A DNA stretch of 64,000 nt. It comes from a virus. The translations under genes were made by a program, and so were the position numbers. The stretch covers positions 1 through 64,000 of the IMG/VR virus record IMGVR_UViG_3300044982_000010, one strand, 5' to 3'. Below are positions 16,609 through 25,308 of the stretch, one piece after another; the first letter of the stretch is position 1, and every line of letters starts with the position of its first letter. The notes below the pieces were generated by a model that saw only the letters and a list, made by a program, of their open reading frames with translations, ran no database searches and was not told the origin of the DNA.

Positions 16609-17781
16609 ATGAACCAAGTTGTACAGAAGCCGCCCACGGGGCCGGTCGCGATCTCTGGCCGGTGGGCGAAAGTCCCACGGGACAACACCGACCTGTCGCA
16701 GGGCGTAGCCCTTAGCTTTCCTATCTTGGCGATAGGCACCAACCAATGGGTGGTGAGGTGGAAGGGCGAAGATAGATTGGTCAAAATCCCCAACACGGAA
16801 TACCCCGCTCCGTTCGTGGACGTAGTGGTCCTCAAGGCGCAGAAGGATATGTCGCGGGTGTTCTACGCCAGCGGCTACGTGCAGGGGGTGCGTGGGAAGA
16901 AGCCCGACTGCTGGTCGAGCGACGGGGTGCGGCCCGACGAGACGGTCGCCCAGCCGGTCAACTCGGTCTGCGCCACCTGCCCCAACGCCCAGTGGGGGTC
17001 AGGCGGATCCGCCGCCGCGCCTAAGGCGCAAGCCTGCCAGCAGCGCAGGAGGACGGTCGTAGTGCCGTACAACCAGCAGCCCTATGACCTCACCAACGAG
17101 GCCGAGGGTGGCCCCATGCTTCTCTCTGTGCCGCCCGGCTCGCTCACCAACTTGGTGCGCTACAGCGAGCAGTTGGACGCGATGGACTTGGCGGACGGCA
17201 GCAAGGGCATGCCTTACGCAGCCTGCGTTACTCGCCTGAGTTACGAGCCGCTGTTGAAGTTCTCCAAGGTGGTGTTCCAATATATCAAACCCTTGGACGA
17301 CGCCGAGAGCGACGTGATCATCGCCTTGCAGGATGCCGAGGCGGTCAATCGCATCTTGCAGTCGAAGATCAACATCGACGGCGGCGAGGTGGACCACGCG
17401 GACGGCGGCGCGGCAGGTGGGGGAGGGGGCCAGTCGCAGGTGCAGGCTCCTCCGAGGCCGTCGCAGGGGGTGCCGAGGCAGGGAGCGCAAGCGCAGCCAG
17501 CACCCGCACCCGCACCCGCACCGGAAGCGCAGGCCCCGCCGCCGCCGCCGCCCCCAGCGCCGCAGAAGGTGGGTGGGCATGGGATCACCGAGGCTGTCTC
17601 CAAACCAGCCACGCCGCCCACGTCTACGCGTACGGTCAACACCGCCAAGCCAGCGCAGCCCGCGCCTCACAAGGTGACTGCGCCAGTGGACGATGAGACG
17701 GTGGATGAGGTTACCCCTCCCCCTGCCGGGTCGATTGCCGATAAAATGTCGGCTATGTTCGACAAGCTGATGGGAGAGTAA
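16609..17781 (+). CDS. Zinc-motif protein with Pro/Ala-rich linker
   Basis: 390 residues. The folded N-terminal 230 residues contain CWSSDGVRPDE and CATCPNAQWG with a later CQQRRR, a four-cysteine metal site. Residues about 270-320 are a Pro/Ala/Gln low-complexity linker (PAPAPAPA and PPPPPPP). The end is an acidic amphipathic helix (IADKMSAMFDKLMGE). Placed between the coiled-coil protein and the primase, it may be a single-strand DNA-binding or replication-assembly protein; this is inference. Palindrome copy 17230 is read as VTRLSY. Confidence 0.7.
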   Translation: MNQVVQKPPTGPVAISGRWAKVPRDNTDLSQGVALSFPILAIGTNQWVVRWKGEDRLVKIPNTEYPAPFVDVVVLKAQKDMSRVFYASGYVQGVRGKKPDCWSSDGVRPDETVAQPVNSVCATCPNAQWGSGGSAAAPKAQACQQRRRTVVVPYNQQPYDLTNEAEGGPMLLSVPPGSLTNLVRYSEQLDAMDLADGSKGMPYAACVTRLSYEPLLKFSKVVFQYIKPLDDAESDVIIALQDAEAVNRILQSKINIDGGEVDHADGGAAGGGGGQSQVQAPPRPSQGVPRQGAQAQPAPAPAPAPEAQAPPPPPPPAPQKVGGHGITEAVSKPATPPTSTRTVNTAKPAQPAPHKVTAPVDDETVDEVTPPPAGSIADKMSAMFDKLMGE

Positions 17782-17842
17782 CTCTCGTGAGTAAGGGGCG
17801 GGCCATGCACCCGCCCCATCACACCGTTCTGGGGAGAACAAG

Positions 17843-20794
17843 GTGGATAAAGATGGTTTGGATTTTCTAGCGCAAGCTGCCGTCATTGATAGTGGGTCTT
17901 GGTTCAACGTCCATCGCCGGTTGACGTTTCAGGATGGTCGCCCGGCCATCATGCCGGGCAGTGCGCATCAATCACTTCGTACGGCGGCGCAGGACGCGGA
18001 CTATTGGTCCCAGCGTAAAGGCCAGTGCGTCTACCTCGCACAGGGCATTTTTCGTAACGCCGGGGAGATGGGCCGGTACTATCCGAAGGCGATCCGGCAG
18101 GAGCCGAACCTTATCGGCTGCAAGAACCTGTACATGGACATGGATGTGAAGGCGGGAGCGTACGCCTCGCATCGCGAGGTGCTGAAAGCGATCCACGACT
18201 TCATTCGTCAGAGCAACCTGCCGTGGCCCAACTTGTTGGTGGGCAGCGGCAACGGTGGGGTGCATAGCTACTGGACCTTGGACACTGACTTTGATGTGCG
18301 CGAGTTCCGCCGCATGGCGGCGCAATTGGTCGCCGCCGTCAACCAGCACGGGCTGATCATCGACCAGAACTGCACCAGCGATCCCGTCCGCCTGATGCGA
18401 ATGCCGGGAACGTGGAACTTTAAATACGCCACGCACGACGGCAGCGTACTACCGACGCCGGTCACGCTCCTGTTCCGCGAGCCGAAGCTCACGCCCCTGT
18501 CTACGATGCAGAAGGAGTTGAACCGCTTCAAGCCAGTGGCGACGGCGAGCGCAGGAGGTACTCAGCAGAGTAAGCCGGGCCTCAACGACGATCTATCTGG
18601 GGGCATGAAGGGTGGCTACGCTCCTGCAAACATTGACATGGTGGCTACGTTCTGCCCCTTCATTCGTGAGACACTGGACAAGGCTGGCTCCAATCTTGTT
18701 GGCGAGCCGCACTGGAAGCTGGTTGCTGGTCTATCTTGTCACTGCGATGATCCATCTACGACTGTGCATCGCTTGGCGGGCAAGCATCCAAACTATACGC
18801 ACGAAGGCACAGAAGATAAGCTGGCAGTGGCATTACAGGCGCGGGCGAACCGCCCGAGCATTGGCCCAGAGAAATGCGCCACCATCCACAACACTTACAA
18901 AATCCCTCAATGTGCAACCTGCCCTCACCTTAATTTGGGCACCACCCCACTATCAATTCAGTTTAAGCAGCCCAACAATTCAGCTTTTACGGGGTCCGCC
19001 GCCAACCGTAGTCCCAACTCAATAGACTTGCCGAGAGGTTACTATCGTGGCAACGACGACCTGATCTACAAGTCCATCATTCTAGACAAGGGCGGCGGCA
19101 CGGAGCAGGTTCTGGTATTCGAGTATCAGATCATGCCGGGAACCGCCCACATCGAGGCAGGCAAACCGTTCCAGTTTGTGTTCGACACCGTGCAGGGGGG
19201 TAAGCGGGTCACCAAGCGGTTCGACATGACGATCATTGCCGACAATACCGCCTTTGCCAAGGCGTTCGCCGCCGAGGGGCTACCGATCACCATCAAAGTC
19301 GATCTTCCGAGGATGCTCGTGGCAAACTACCTGAAGGAACTACAGAAGAAGCCAGAGACGCTGGTCGATGTGCCAGCCTTCGGCTGGAGCCAAGACTATA
19401 AGGGCGATATGGGTTTCGCCTTCGCCGGGAAGTTCTTCTCCCCTGCCGGTGACTTCAAAGCCAACCGTCCCGGCGACGGGGTAGAGGATTACCGGGTGAC
19501 CGGCACCGAGAGGCCGTGGCGGGCGCTATCAAGGATTTTACTCACGTCCGAGCGGCCTGACCTGTGCTGCATGGCGGCTTCGACATTCGCCGCACCGCTG
19601 GTGGACATGACCGGACACGCCGGGTTACTCCTTGGGTTAATCTCAGGCAAGTCCGGCATCGGGAAATCAACCACGCTTCTCTTCGGTCAAAGCGTGTGGT
19701 CGAAGCCGGTCGTGGGTGGTCTGAGCGACACTGTGATCTACACCTTTGCCAAGTGCGCCATGCTGCGGCACCTGCCTCTGTTCTATGACGAGATCAAGGG
19801 CGAGAAGCAGATGAAGGCGATGACCGAGTTGGCGTTTCAGTTGACCGGGGGCCGCGAGAAGGGCCGCGCCAACCGCATGGGCAACATGCGGGCGATCAAA
19901 GAGTTCCGCACCCTGTGCGGGTACTGCGCCAACGCGTCCATCGTCAACGCCGTACGCGAGGAGGACAAGGGAACGGACGCCTCGTGGTTGCGCATGTTTG
20001 AGATGCAGGCGATAGACGCGCCGAACACCGAGAAGGAATTTGCCTATGAGGTGAACGAGCATCTGACGGCGTTGCACTTCAACTATGGCGGCGTCGGATT
20101 GATCTACGCCAAGCACCTTGGTGAGAACCACGAGACGATCTCCAAGATGCTGGTCGCCATGCAGCGGCGGGTATCGCAAGACCTTGGCGCGGACCCCAAG
20201 ATACAGCGCTATTGGATCGACGCCATATCCACCGTGCTGCTGGGCGCAATGATCGCCAACCTGCTGGGGCTGGGCATGTTCCCTGTCGAAGCGATGAAGA
20301 CCTATATGTACTGGGAGTTCCGGCGCATGGCGCAGGAGATGGCGGAAAACCCGAACGACTACGGCACCGACATTGCTCTGGTGAGTACGTTGGGCGCGTT
20401 CCTCAACGAGAAGCTGCCGCGCAACACCATCGTGCTTAGTCGTACACAAATTGGTCCGGGCAAGCCGAGCAACGACATCAAGATCATCAACGACGCGATG
20501 AACAAGCAGTGGGGCGCGCTGGAGGTGCAGCTATCGGGTAGCCCGTTGCTGCTGCGCATCACCGACAGTTCGCTGAGCGCGTGGTGCAAGCGCACCGGAC
20601 GACCCAAGTCTAACTTGTGCGCGGCGATGAAGAAGCGCCTGAACGCCAAGATGCTGAACGTCGTCATTGGCGCTGGCACCAAGATGGCTGGGGCGAAGGA
20701 GAACTCGTGGGTCATCGAAGCGACCGGCACGGTGTTGGAGGACACGCTTGAGTACATCATAGCCCACGGCAAGTTTGAACCCAACAGTCCCTAA
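17843..20794 (+). CDS. Primase-helicase (AEP + ATPase)
   Basis: 983 residues from a GTG with GGGGAG six bases upstream. The N-terminal archaeo-eukaryotic primase domain has DMD at 99-101, GSGNGGVHSYW near 134 and DPVRLMRMPGTWN near 181. A cysteine cluster (CATCPH) lies near 355. The C-terminal DUF927-like ATPase has Walker A GKSGIGKST at about 603 and a DE at 649-650. Together these make primers and unwind DNA for the family A polymerase. Palindrome copy 18560 is read as GGTQQSK in the linker after the primase domain. Confidence 0.85.
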   Translation: MDKDGLDFLAQAAVIDSGSWFNVHRRLTFQDGRPAIMPGSAHQSLRTAAQDADYWSQRKGQCVYLAQGIFRNAGEMGRYYPKAIRQEPNLIGCKNLYMDMDVKAGAYASHREVLKAIHDFIRQSNLPWPNLLVGSGNGGVHSYWTLDTDFDVREFRRMAAQLVAAVNQHGLIIDQNCTSDPVRLMRMPGTWNFKYATHDGSVLPTPVTLLFREPKLTPLSTMQKELNRFKPVATASAGGTQQSKPGLNDDLSGGMKGGYAPANIDMVATFCPFIRETLDKAGSNLVGEPHWKLVAGLSCHCDDPSTTVHRLAGKHPNYTHEGTEDKLAVALQARANRPSIGPEKCATIHNTYKIPQCATCPHLNLGTTPLSIQFKQPNNSAFTGSAANRSPNSIDLPRGYYRGNDDLIYKSIILDKGGGTEQVLVFEYQIMPGTAHIEAGKPFQFVFDTVQGGKRVTKRFDMTIIADNTAFAKAFAAEGLPITIKVDLPRMLVANYLKELQKKPETLVDVPAFGWSQDYKGDMGFAFAGKFFSPAGDFKANRPGDGVEDYRVTGTERPWRALSRILLTSERPDLCCMAASTFAAPLVDMTGHAGLLLGLISGKSGIGKSTTLLFGQSVWSKPVVGGLSDTVIYTFAKCAMLRHLPLFYDEIKGEKQMKAMTELAFQLTGGREKGRANRMGNMRAIKEFRTLCGYCANASIVNAVREEDKGTDASWLRMFEMQAIDAPNTEKEFAYEVNEHLTALHFNYGGVGLIYAKHLGENHETISKMLVAMQRRVSQDLGADPKIQRYWIDAISTVLLGAMIANLLGLGMFPVEAMKTYMYWEFRRMAQEMAENPNDYGTDIALVSTLGAFLNEKLPRNTIVLSRTQIGPGKPSNDIKIINDAMNKQWGALEVQLSGSPLLLRITDSSLSAWCKRTGRPKSNLCAAMKKRLNAKMLNVVIGAGTKMAGAKENSWVIEATGTVLEDTLEYIIAHGKFEPNSP

Positions 20795-20809
20795 CTCAGG
20801 AGAGTAACA

Positions 20810-21058
20810 ATGAACGAAAGCCAAGAACCCGCACGCCCCGTACTCCCCGCTATGCCATCCCGCATGTCTCACTTCGATGACATAGGTGATATCGCTAAGA
20901 AGTCCGTTGGTATGCGCTCGCTACGGCGGGCGGCGGCAGTCAACGCCGTGGTGATGGCGCGTGAGCATGCCCAGCGCGCATTGGAGCCGTTCACTCAGTC
21001 TGATGCCGATGTGATCATGGCGATCATGGAGCTACTGGAGAAGGTCGCCGGGGCATGA
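20810..21058 (+). CDS. Small helical protein, unknown
   Basis: 82 residues, with a disordered Pro-rich N-terminus and helices after about residue 30. The AGGAG of palindrome copy 20794 is its ribosome site. ATGA overlap with the next gene. Confidence 0.6.
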   Translation: MNESQEPARPVLPAMPSRMSHFDDIGDIAKKSVGMRSLRRAAAVNAVVMAREHAQRALEPFTQSDADVIMAIMELLEKVAGA

Positions 21059-21297
21059 CAGACTTACCTCCCAACTACCTAGAAAAGCAAGCGAAGTGGG
21101 TCAAGCGCATGCAGAAAGCTGGGCTATTCCCACCTGATCCTCCCGCTGTCCCTACCGAACCATCTCTGCCGGAAGGCCAGTGGCGGATGACGAGCCAGCC
21201 TGATGGTATGGTGTTCGTTGAAGTCAACAACGTCCCTGTTCCAACAGAGGTAGCGAAGAAACTTTTCGACCTCGTGATGGGAACAGAAGCGTCGTGA
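21055..21297 (+). CDS. Small protein, unknown
   Basis: 80 residues, no domain recognised. Starts at an ATGA overlap and its stop overlaps a GTG start. Confidence 0.55.
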   Translation: MTDLPPNYLEKQAKWVKRMQKAGLFPPDPPAVPTEPSLPEGQWRMTSQPDGMVFVEVNNVPVPTEVAKKLFDLVMGTEAS

Positions 21298-21584
21298 GGG
21301 CGTCAACTATCATCTTACTCGCGGGGGTAGGCTATGCCCACGTTCAACCAGTTTACGCTCAGCATTGCTATAGTCGCTGGCATTATCCATATCCGCAACG
21401 CTGTGGCTTATACGCGCGGACGAGCGTCCCTGTACGGGTTCTACCAAGCAGCGTTACTCCTCCCCATCATATTGATAATCATATACCACTGCCTGACATG
21501 AGCGCGGCATGGAACGTTGACGATCTTAGCGAAGGGATGCAGCGCCTCAAGGCGCTGCGTTCGCTTACTCAGGAGGGTAACTGA
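21294..21584 (+). CDS. Small secreted Cys-containing protein
   Basis: 96 residues from GTG at a GTGA overlap. Hydrophobic N-terminus (TIILLAGVGYAHV) ending VYA-Q suggests a signal peptide cut near residue 22. The mature start HCYSRWHYPYPQRC has two Cys that could form a disulfide. A periplasmic role is inferred. Palindrome copies lie at 21317 and 21567, the second overlapping the stop. Confidence 0.6.
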   Translation: MRASTIILLAGVGYAHVQPVYAQHCYSRWHYPYPQRCGLYARTSVPVRVLPSSVTPPHHIDNHIPLPDMSAAWNVDDLSEGMQRLKALRSLTQEGN

Positions 21585-21778
21585 TGGGAAATTTTTCAGC
21601 TATGACTGAAGAAGAAATTATGACCTACTTTATGAACCACATGGAGACTAATGGTCAATACGCTATAGCGTTCGCCATTATGGCGCTCAAGACTGAACTT
21701 GCAGGCCAGCTTACGGATATCTATGAGATGCTTGACGGCATAACCACTCAAATTAAAGTTCTTGCCGATAACGTTTAG
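21584..21778 (+). CDS. Small helical protein, last rightward early gene
   Basis: 64 residues, amphipathic helices, unknown. AGGAGG of palindrome copy 21567 is the ribosome site. It ends 73 bases before the convergent PEP-CTERM gene. Confidence 0.6.
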   Translation: MGNFSAMTEEEIMTYFMNHMETNGQYAIAFAIMALKTELAGQLTDIYEMLDGITTQIKVLADNV

Positions 21779-21782
21779 GTAA

Positions 21783-21814
21783 TAAAAAGGGTGGGCCACG
21801 GGAGTAGCCCACCC
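21783..21814 (-). terminator. Rho-independent terminator of the PEP-CTERM gene
   Basis: On the minus strand an 8-base perfect stem (GGGTGGGC 21807-21814, with its partner at 21789-21796) and a 10-base loop are followed directly by TTTTT. The same hairpin may slow rightward transcription. Confidence 0.85.
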
Positions 21815-21850
21815 AAGTGTACGTAAGCCCCAATGAACGAAAGCTTACGA

Positions 21851-22501
21851 TTAGAATACCTCGCGCAACTCCCGTCGCTTGCGCATGCCCAAGAACGCCA
21901 AGCCGCCGAACCCCAGCAGGAGCATCGCCCACGTCGAGGGTTCAGGCACCCCAGTGGTCAACTGGATCGAGCCGCCAAACGACTGACGCGGCGCAGTGAA
22001 GTCCACCGCGAACTGCGTCTCGTCCGAACTGAACGCGCCGGTCGCCGCCGACACCGGGCCGAACGAACCATCGAGCAACGCCACCGGGAAGGTATGCGTG
22101 GCCAGCAACCCGCCATTGGCGAAGGTGCTTTCAGTCGTCGGGCCGGGGTCGTTGGTCAAACCGTTAACCGTGAACGTGCTGAGCGTGTTGCCAAGCCCAA
22201 GGATCGCGCTCTGAATAACGTCCACCGTCAGCGTGTGCGCGCCGCTGAAGCCTGCCGCTGCGGTGGCGTCGAGGGTGACGCTGGACAAGTCGGCGTTGGG
22301 CAGGATGGGACTGCCCTGCGCAGCGATGGTGATGTTGGCGAAGTTGGCGTCGTTGGCGGTGAGGCTCGCCGCACCCGTGGTGACTCCGGTAATATTGTCG
22401 ATCAGTGCGCCGTTGTCGAACACTTCGATCTGCAACGTCGCACTCGCGGGGGTAACCCCTACAGCGGCTAGCACCGCCGCACTCATTAGAAACCTATTCA
22501 T
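21851..22501 (-). CDS. PEPxxWA-CTERM exported protein (moron)
   Basis: 216 residues. The N-terminus is a signal peptide (RFLMSAAVLAAVGVTPASA). The body is Thr/Ala/Gly-rich and beta-like. The end is VPEPSTWAMLLLGFGG, a hydrophobic helix, then RKRRE: a PEP-CTERM sorting signal of the PEPxxWA type, known as the target of host exosortase in bacteria making exopolysaccharide. Start 22501 is preferred because GGAG lies nine bases upstream. It has its own promoter (22550-22578) and terminator. A palindrome variant at 22442 is read as VTPASA inside the signal peptide. Likely acquired from a host; role at the cell surface unknown. Confidence 0.85.
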   Translation of the reverse strand: MNRFLMSAAVLAAVGVTPASATLQIEVFDNGALIDNITGVTTGAASLTANDANFANITIAAQGSPILPNADLSSVTLDATAAAGFSGAHTLTVDVIQSAILGLGNTLSTFTVNGLTNDPGPTTESTFANGGLLATHTFPVALLDGSFGPVSAATGAFSSDETQFAVDFTAPRQSFGGSIQLTTGVPEPSTWAMLLLGFGGLAFLGMRKRRELREVF

Positions 22502-22549
22502 CTGTCCGATCTCCATTCCCCAGAGGCGAACCTTTCGCCAATGCGCAAA

Positions 22550-22578
22550 AGTATAACATAATGGTGTGAATGTGTCAA
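22550..22578 (-). promoter_or_regulatory. Sigma70-type promoter of the PEP-CTERM gene
   Basis: Minus strand: TTGACA (22573-22578), 17 bases, TATACT (22550-22555). It is about 50 bases before the chosen start. Confidence 0.8.
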
Positions 22579-22581
22579 GAC

Positions 22582-22609
22582 ACTGGCGGGAATTAGTTTT
22601 CCCGCCAGT
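22582..22609 (-). terminator. Hairpin ending the leftward structural operon
   Basis: Perfect 10-base stem (ACTGGCGGGA and TCCCGCCAGT) with an 8-base loop just after the stop of the 22618 gene. The T-run is poor, so termination may be weak or the hairpin may protect mRNA. Confidence 0.55.
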
Positions 22610-22617
22610 TCATGTTG

Positions 22618-23142
22618 TCACTCTAGATCGACAATCGCGTTCTCGTTCTTCATCCAACGCTTCTCAGGTCCGCCACCCTCCCTGCCGCTGCCCACGGTGG
22701 GGAAACCGCGCATGCGGATAACGCTCTCGCTATCGTCCGGTGCAGGAACCGCCGCCGTGGTCGGGTCGATGGGAGTACGATATGCGCCGGTCGTGGTGGT
22801 CAGTCCCGGCACCGCGTCGGGAAGCGGCTGTTCTTTTGCCGGGCTGGCGCGGGTCACGTCGGCACCTAGCGCCAACAGCTTGTCGCGCAGGTCTTCGTCG
22901 TCACCCACCCCCATCGTCGCGCGCTCGTAAGCCGCGTCGTCGGCGCGCTTGAACGCTGCGGCGGCTTCCTCAGCGCGCTGGCGCAACGTCTCTTCCGTCG
23001 AGCGCTTGGGCGGGCCGTTGGCGGGCATAGGTCCGCCACCGCCGCCCTTGGTGCGCTCCATATCCCTTGTGGCGTTGGGATTGTCCATCTGCTCGCGGGT
23101 CAGCGGCGGGGGTCGGGATGGTGTCTGTGGTGCTTGTGCCAT
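22618..23142 (-). CDS. Unknown Pro/Gly-rich protein
   Basis: 174 residues, disordered N-terminus, a charged helical segment (EETLRQRAEEAAAAFKRADD) in the middle. Last gene of the leftward operon. GGAGA ribosome site upstream. Probably a minor virion or lysis-region protein; no domain recognised. Confidence 0.65.
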   Translation of the reverse strand: MAQAPQTPSRPPPLTREQMDNPNATRDMERTKGGGGGPMPANGPPKRSTEETLRQRAEEAAAAFKRADDAAYERATMGVGDDEDLRDKLLALGADVTRASPAKEQPLPDAVPGLTTTTGAYRTPIDPTTAAVPAPDDSESVIRMRGFPTVGSGREGGGPEKRWMKNENAIVDLE

Positions 23143-23160
23143 ATCGCTTCTCCTACGGCC

Positions 23161-23382
23161 CTATGACGAACCGGAAGGCGGGCCGTGCGCGCTTCCGTTA
23201 TCCTTGCCTCTGCTGAACCAATAGCCCATGATGATGGCGCTACCGGCAGGGATGGTGATCAGAAGTCGATCAACGATCTTCTGATTGTGGATGATCTCCG
23301 TGCCACACAGAACGAGCGTGATCATCGCCCCGACTGCCCAGATGATGGTGACGATAAGATCAGGGCGAAAGTTTTTCATCAT
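23161..23382 (-). CDS. Holin-like membrane protein
   Basis: 73 residues with two hydrophobic segments (LIVTIIWAVGAMITLVL and LLITIPAGSAIIMGYWF) and a hydrophilic tail. Size, topology and overlap with the M15 peptidase gene (ATGATGA) fit a holin that releases or activates the endolysin. It could also be another small membrane protein. Confidence 0.65.
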   Translation of the reverse strand: MMKNFRPDLIVTIIWAVGAMITLVLCGTEIIHNQKIVDRLLITIPAGSAIIMGYWFSRGKDNGSAHGPPSGSS

Positions 23383-23840
23383 GCAAATCCGTGGCGCGTG
23401 CCTTTAGTGTCGATAGTCAGGGCCATGTGGCGCGGCTCGCCCGCGCTCAGCCCGAGATGCACCCAAGTGTCATATTCGTGGATCAACTGATCGATGCCAA
23501 GCTTCTTCATGTGTGAGTGCAGATGCTTGCAAATCTGAAGAGGGGTGCCGAAACCCGGACACGAGAAGTCAACCGCCAGCCCGCTCATGTGGGCGCTGTT
23601 CTTGCTCCCTCCCACTGCCGCATTGACTTGCGGAGAACGATAGCCGGAACTGATCAACACTGGATGATCGCCAAGCAGCGTGCGCACGTCCTCCATCACT
23701 TCGGCAGTGCGTTGGAGGCTGGCCCGTTCTGGACTGCCCATTGGCGGCACATTGTTCAAGCCCATGCGCGCCGCCGTCTGGCTGTCGGTCATCTCTTCCA
23801 AAGTGAAGTGCGGCGTAAGCTCCGTCACTTCTGCCCCCAT
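23379..23840 (-). CDS. Endolysin, peptidase M15 (VanY/L-Ala-D-Glu type)
   Basis: 153 residues. LISSGYRSPQVNAAVGGSKNS followed by AHMSGLAVDF gives the H-x6-D zinc motif of M15 peptidases, with the third ligand in WVHLGLS. These cleave peptidoglycan stem peptides. No signal peptide is seen, so release needs the holin encoded next. It overlaps both neighbouring genes. Confidence 0.85.
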   Translation of the reverse strand: MGAEVTELTPHFTLEEMTDSQTAARMGLNNVPPMGSPERASLQRTAEVMEDVRTLLGDHPVLISSGYRSPQVNAAVGGSKNSAHMSGLAVDFSCPGFGTPLQICKHLHSHMKKLGIDQLIHEYDTWVHLGLSAGEPRHMALTIDTKGTRHGFA

Positions 23841-23998
23841 CGCTTCCAGCCGCCTGTGGCGGGCTTGACCCCGCCGCGTGCGACTGCGCCGCCCTTGGCC
23901 AGCTTGGGGCTGGGGCCGGGGTAGACCAAGGCTTCCGCCTTGTTGTTCTCGAACGCTTGGTGAGCGGAGCTTTCTTCCTTGCTTTTACCCTTGTTCAT
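23825..23998 (-). CDS. Small KGG-type protein
   Basis: 57 residues, basic, with PSPKLAKGGAVARGGVK, a KGG motif also found in several virion proteins here. Starts at an ATGA overlap with the 23995 gene and overlaps the endolysin start by 16 bases. Function unknown. Confidence 0.55.
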   Translation of the reverse strand: MNKGKSKEESSAHQAFENNKAEALVYPGPSPKLAKGGAVARGGVKPATGGWKRWGQK

Positions 23999-24255
23999 GT
24001 CTTCCTCGCCCGGTTAGTCTTGCTGTTGTATTTGAAGTCGGATGGTTTCCCACCAGAGTAACTCGCCTGCCGGTCCTTGGCCCGCTCGCCCGGCGTCATC
24101 TCGCCGCGCTTCGCGCCCTTGGCGGTCGCTTCTTGCGTGCCGGGCTTGAGGTTGCCCGACTTCTGGAGCGCGCTGGTGGCGATGGCGAAGGCGTTAGCCT
24201 TGGGCTTGCCCTTCGCTTCCAACTGACCCACTAGCCTGTCCAGTATCTTCGGCAT
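23995..24255 (-). CDS. Small conserved-type phage protein
   Basis: 86 residues. KANAFAIATSALQKSGNLKPGT is a pattern recurrent in small phage structural-region proteins; role unknown. GGGAG of palindrome copy 24263 is the ribosome site. A degenerate copy inside is read as Y-S-G-G-K near 24063, lacking the TAA. Confidence 0.65.
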   Translation of the reverse strand: MPKILDRLVGQLEAKGKPKANAFAIATSALQKSGNLKPGTQEATAKGAKRGEMTPGERAKDRQASYSGGKPSDFKYNSKTNRARKT

Positions 24256-24277
24256 GCGACTTACTCCCGTGGGTAAC

Positions 24278-24298
24278 GGGAGGGGTTGCCCCCTCCCG
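24278..24298 (-). terminator. GC hairpin between structural genes
   Basis: CGGGAGGGG and CCCCTCCCG arms around a short loop just downstream of the 24307 gene on the minus strand. No T-run, so a weak terminator or processing site. Confidence 0.4.
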
Positions 24299-24306
24299 CT
24301 TAGTTG

Positions 24307-24960
24307 TTAGCGTCCGAGCCGTGACTTCGGCTGCGCGGTCGGCGGCAGACCATGATCGGGCTGCGGGGGCTGAGTTTCCGGCCCCTCGCCTTCATCGGGG
24401 AGGCCCTGATCCGGCGACGGCGGCTTGATCTCGACTACGATGTAGCGATAACCAACCCCTTGGATCGCCGCCAGCACCAGCGCTTTGCCAGTGGGCGCAG
24501 CACCCGGAGGAAGCGGGGGCCACACCGTACCCGGAGGCGGGTCAGTCGGGGGAAGCGGATGGCCCGGCACAGGGGGAAGGCCCTGATCCGGTCCAATCGG
24601 CCACACTGGAAGTTGTCCAGCGCTGCCGCCCTCACCGTCCTCGTCTACGCCCCACCCCGGATCGACCGGACGACCCGGACGCGGCGGACGGTTGCCTACA
24701 TGCGGCGGACGGCCCGAACCCGGAGGCCGGTTGCCGGGGCGCGGCGGACGCCCCTGACCCGGAAGCCCCTGATCGGGGTGACCGGGGAAGCCGCCCCAAC
24801 CCGGAGGCAAGCCGTGATCGGGATGTTCCCCCAGACCCGGAAGCTCCTGATCGGGGTAACCCCCTTCGTCAATGCCCCAGTCAGGAGGACCACCTCCACC
24901 GGGGCGACCGCCACTGGGGCGCTCGACAAACTGAATATACGCCCATGAACCTTTTGGCAT
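24307..24960 (-). CDS. Pro/Gly-rich protein with PDQGLP repeats
   Basis: 217 residues from ATG 24960 (GGAG eight bases upstream). The middle is a proline/glycine-rich array with repeated PDQGLP, PDHGLP and PDQELP units. A short folded segment (GKALVLAAIQGVGYRYIVVEI) follows and the array resumes at the end. Similar proteins are common in phage structural regions; probably a virion or tail-associated protein. Confidence 0.65.
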   Translation of the reverse strand: MPKGSWAYIQFVERPSGGRPGGGGPPDWGIDEGGYPDQELPGLGEHPDHGLPPGWGGFPGHPDQGLPGQGRPPRPGNRPPGSGRPPHVGNRPPRPGRPVDPGWGVDEDGEGGSAGQLPVWPIGPDQGLPPVPGHPLPPTDPPPGTVWPPLPPGAAPTGKALVLAAIQGVGYRYIVVEIKPPSPDQGLPDEGEGPETQPPQPDHGLPPTAQPKSRLGR

Positions 24961-25006
24961 TGCGTTTTCTCCACTGTTGACCCACCCCAATTGGTGCGTC
25001 GAACCT

Positions 25007-25183
25007 CTATCGTATATACCCTAACAGCAACAGAACGATGACGATGATTAACAACACCCCCACGATCCCGATGCCGTAGTTCCCGCCGCCGTAGCCGTAT
25101 GGCACGCCGAAGCGAGTTCCGCCGAAGCCCCCTAGTAAGATTAGCACTAGTAAAACTACTAGGAGAAGGCCCAGCGGAGACAT
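25007..25183 (-). CDS. Small two-helix membrane protein (DUF3309-like)
   Basis: 58 residues: a hydrophobic helix (LLLVVLLVLILLGGF), a Gly/Tyr-rich turn and a second helix (VGVLLIIVIVLLLLGYI). GGAGG six bases upstream. The pattern resembles DUF3309 small membrane proteins. It could contribute to lysis as a second holin-like protein (inference). Confidence 0.7.
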   Translation of the reverse strand: MSPLGLLLVVLLVLILLGGFGGTRFGVPYGYGGGNYGIGIVGVLLIIVIVLLLLGYIR

Positions 25184-25293
25184 TAAACCCTCCTATACTT
25201 AGCTAGCTGGCGTCGGCATATCGTACGTCCTCGTCGCAGCGTCACGACAAACCCACGATTTCTACGACAGCGACAAGTAAACGCCTCCCTCAT
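25183..25293 (-). CDS. Tiny Arg/Cys-rich protein
   Basis: 36 residues, Arg-rich with three Cys. AGGAG of palindrome copy 25298 lies just upstream and its TAA overlaps the ATG of the membrane protein gene (TTTAATG), which supports translation. Function unknown. Confidence 0.5.
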   Translation of the reverse strand: MREAFTCRCRRNRGFVVTLRRGRTICRRQLAKYRRV

Positions 25294-25308
25294 CTTAACT
25301 CTCCTGAG

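Noticed and set aside
19540-19560. Further palindrome copy
   Set aside because: ACTC with ACGT and then CCGA: the right arm does not match.
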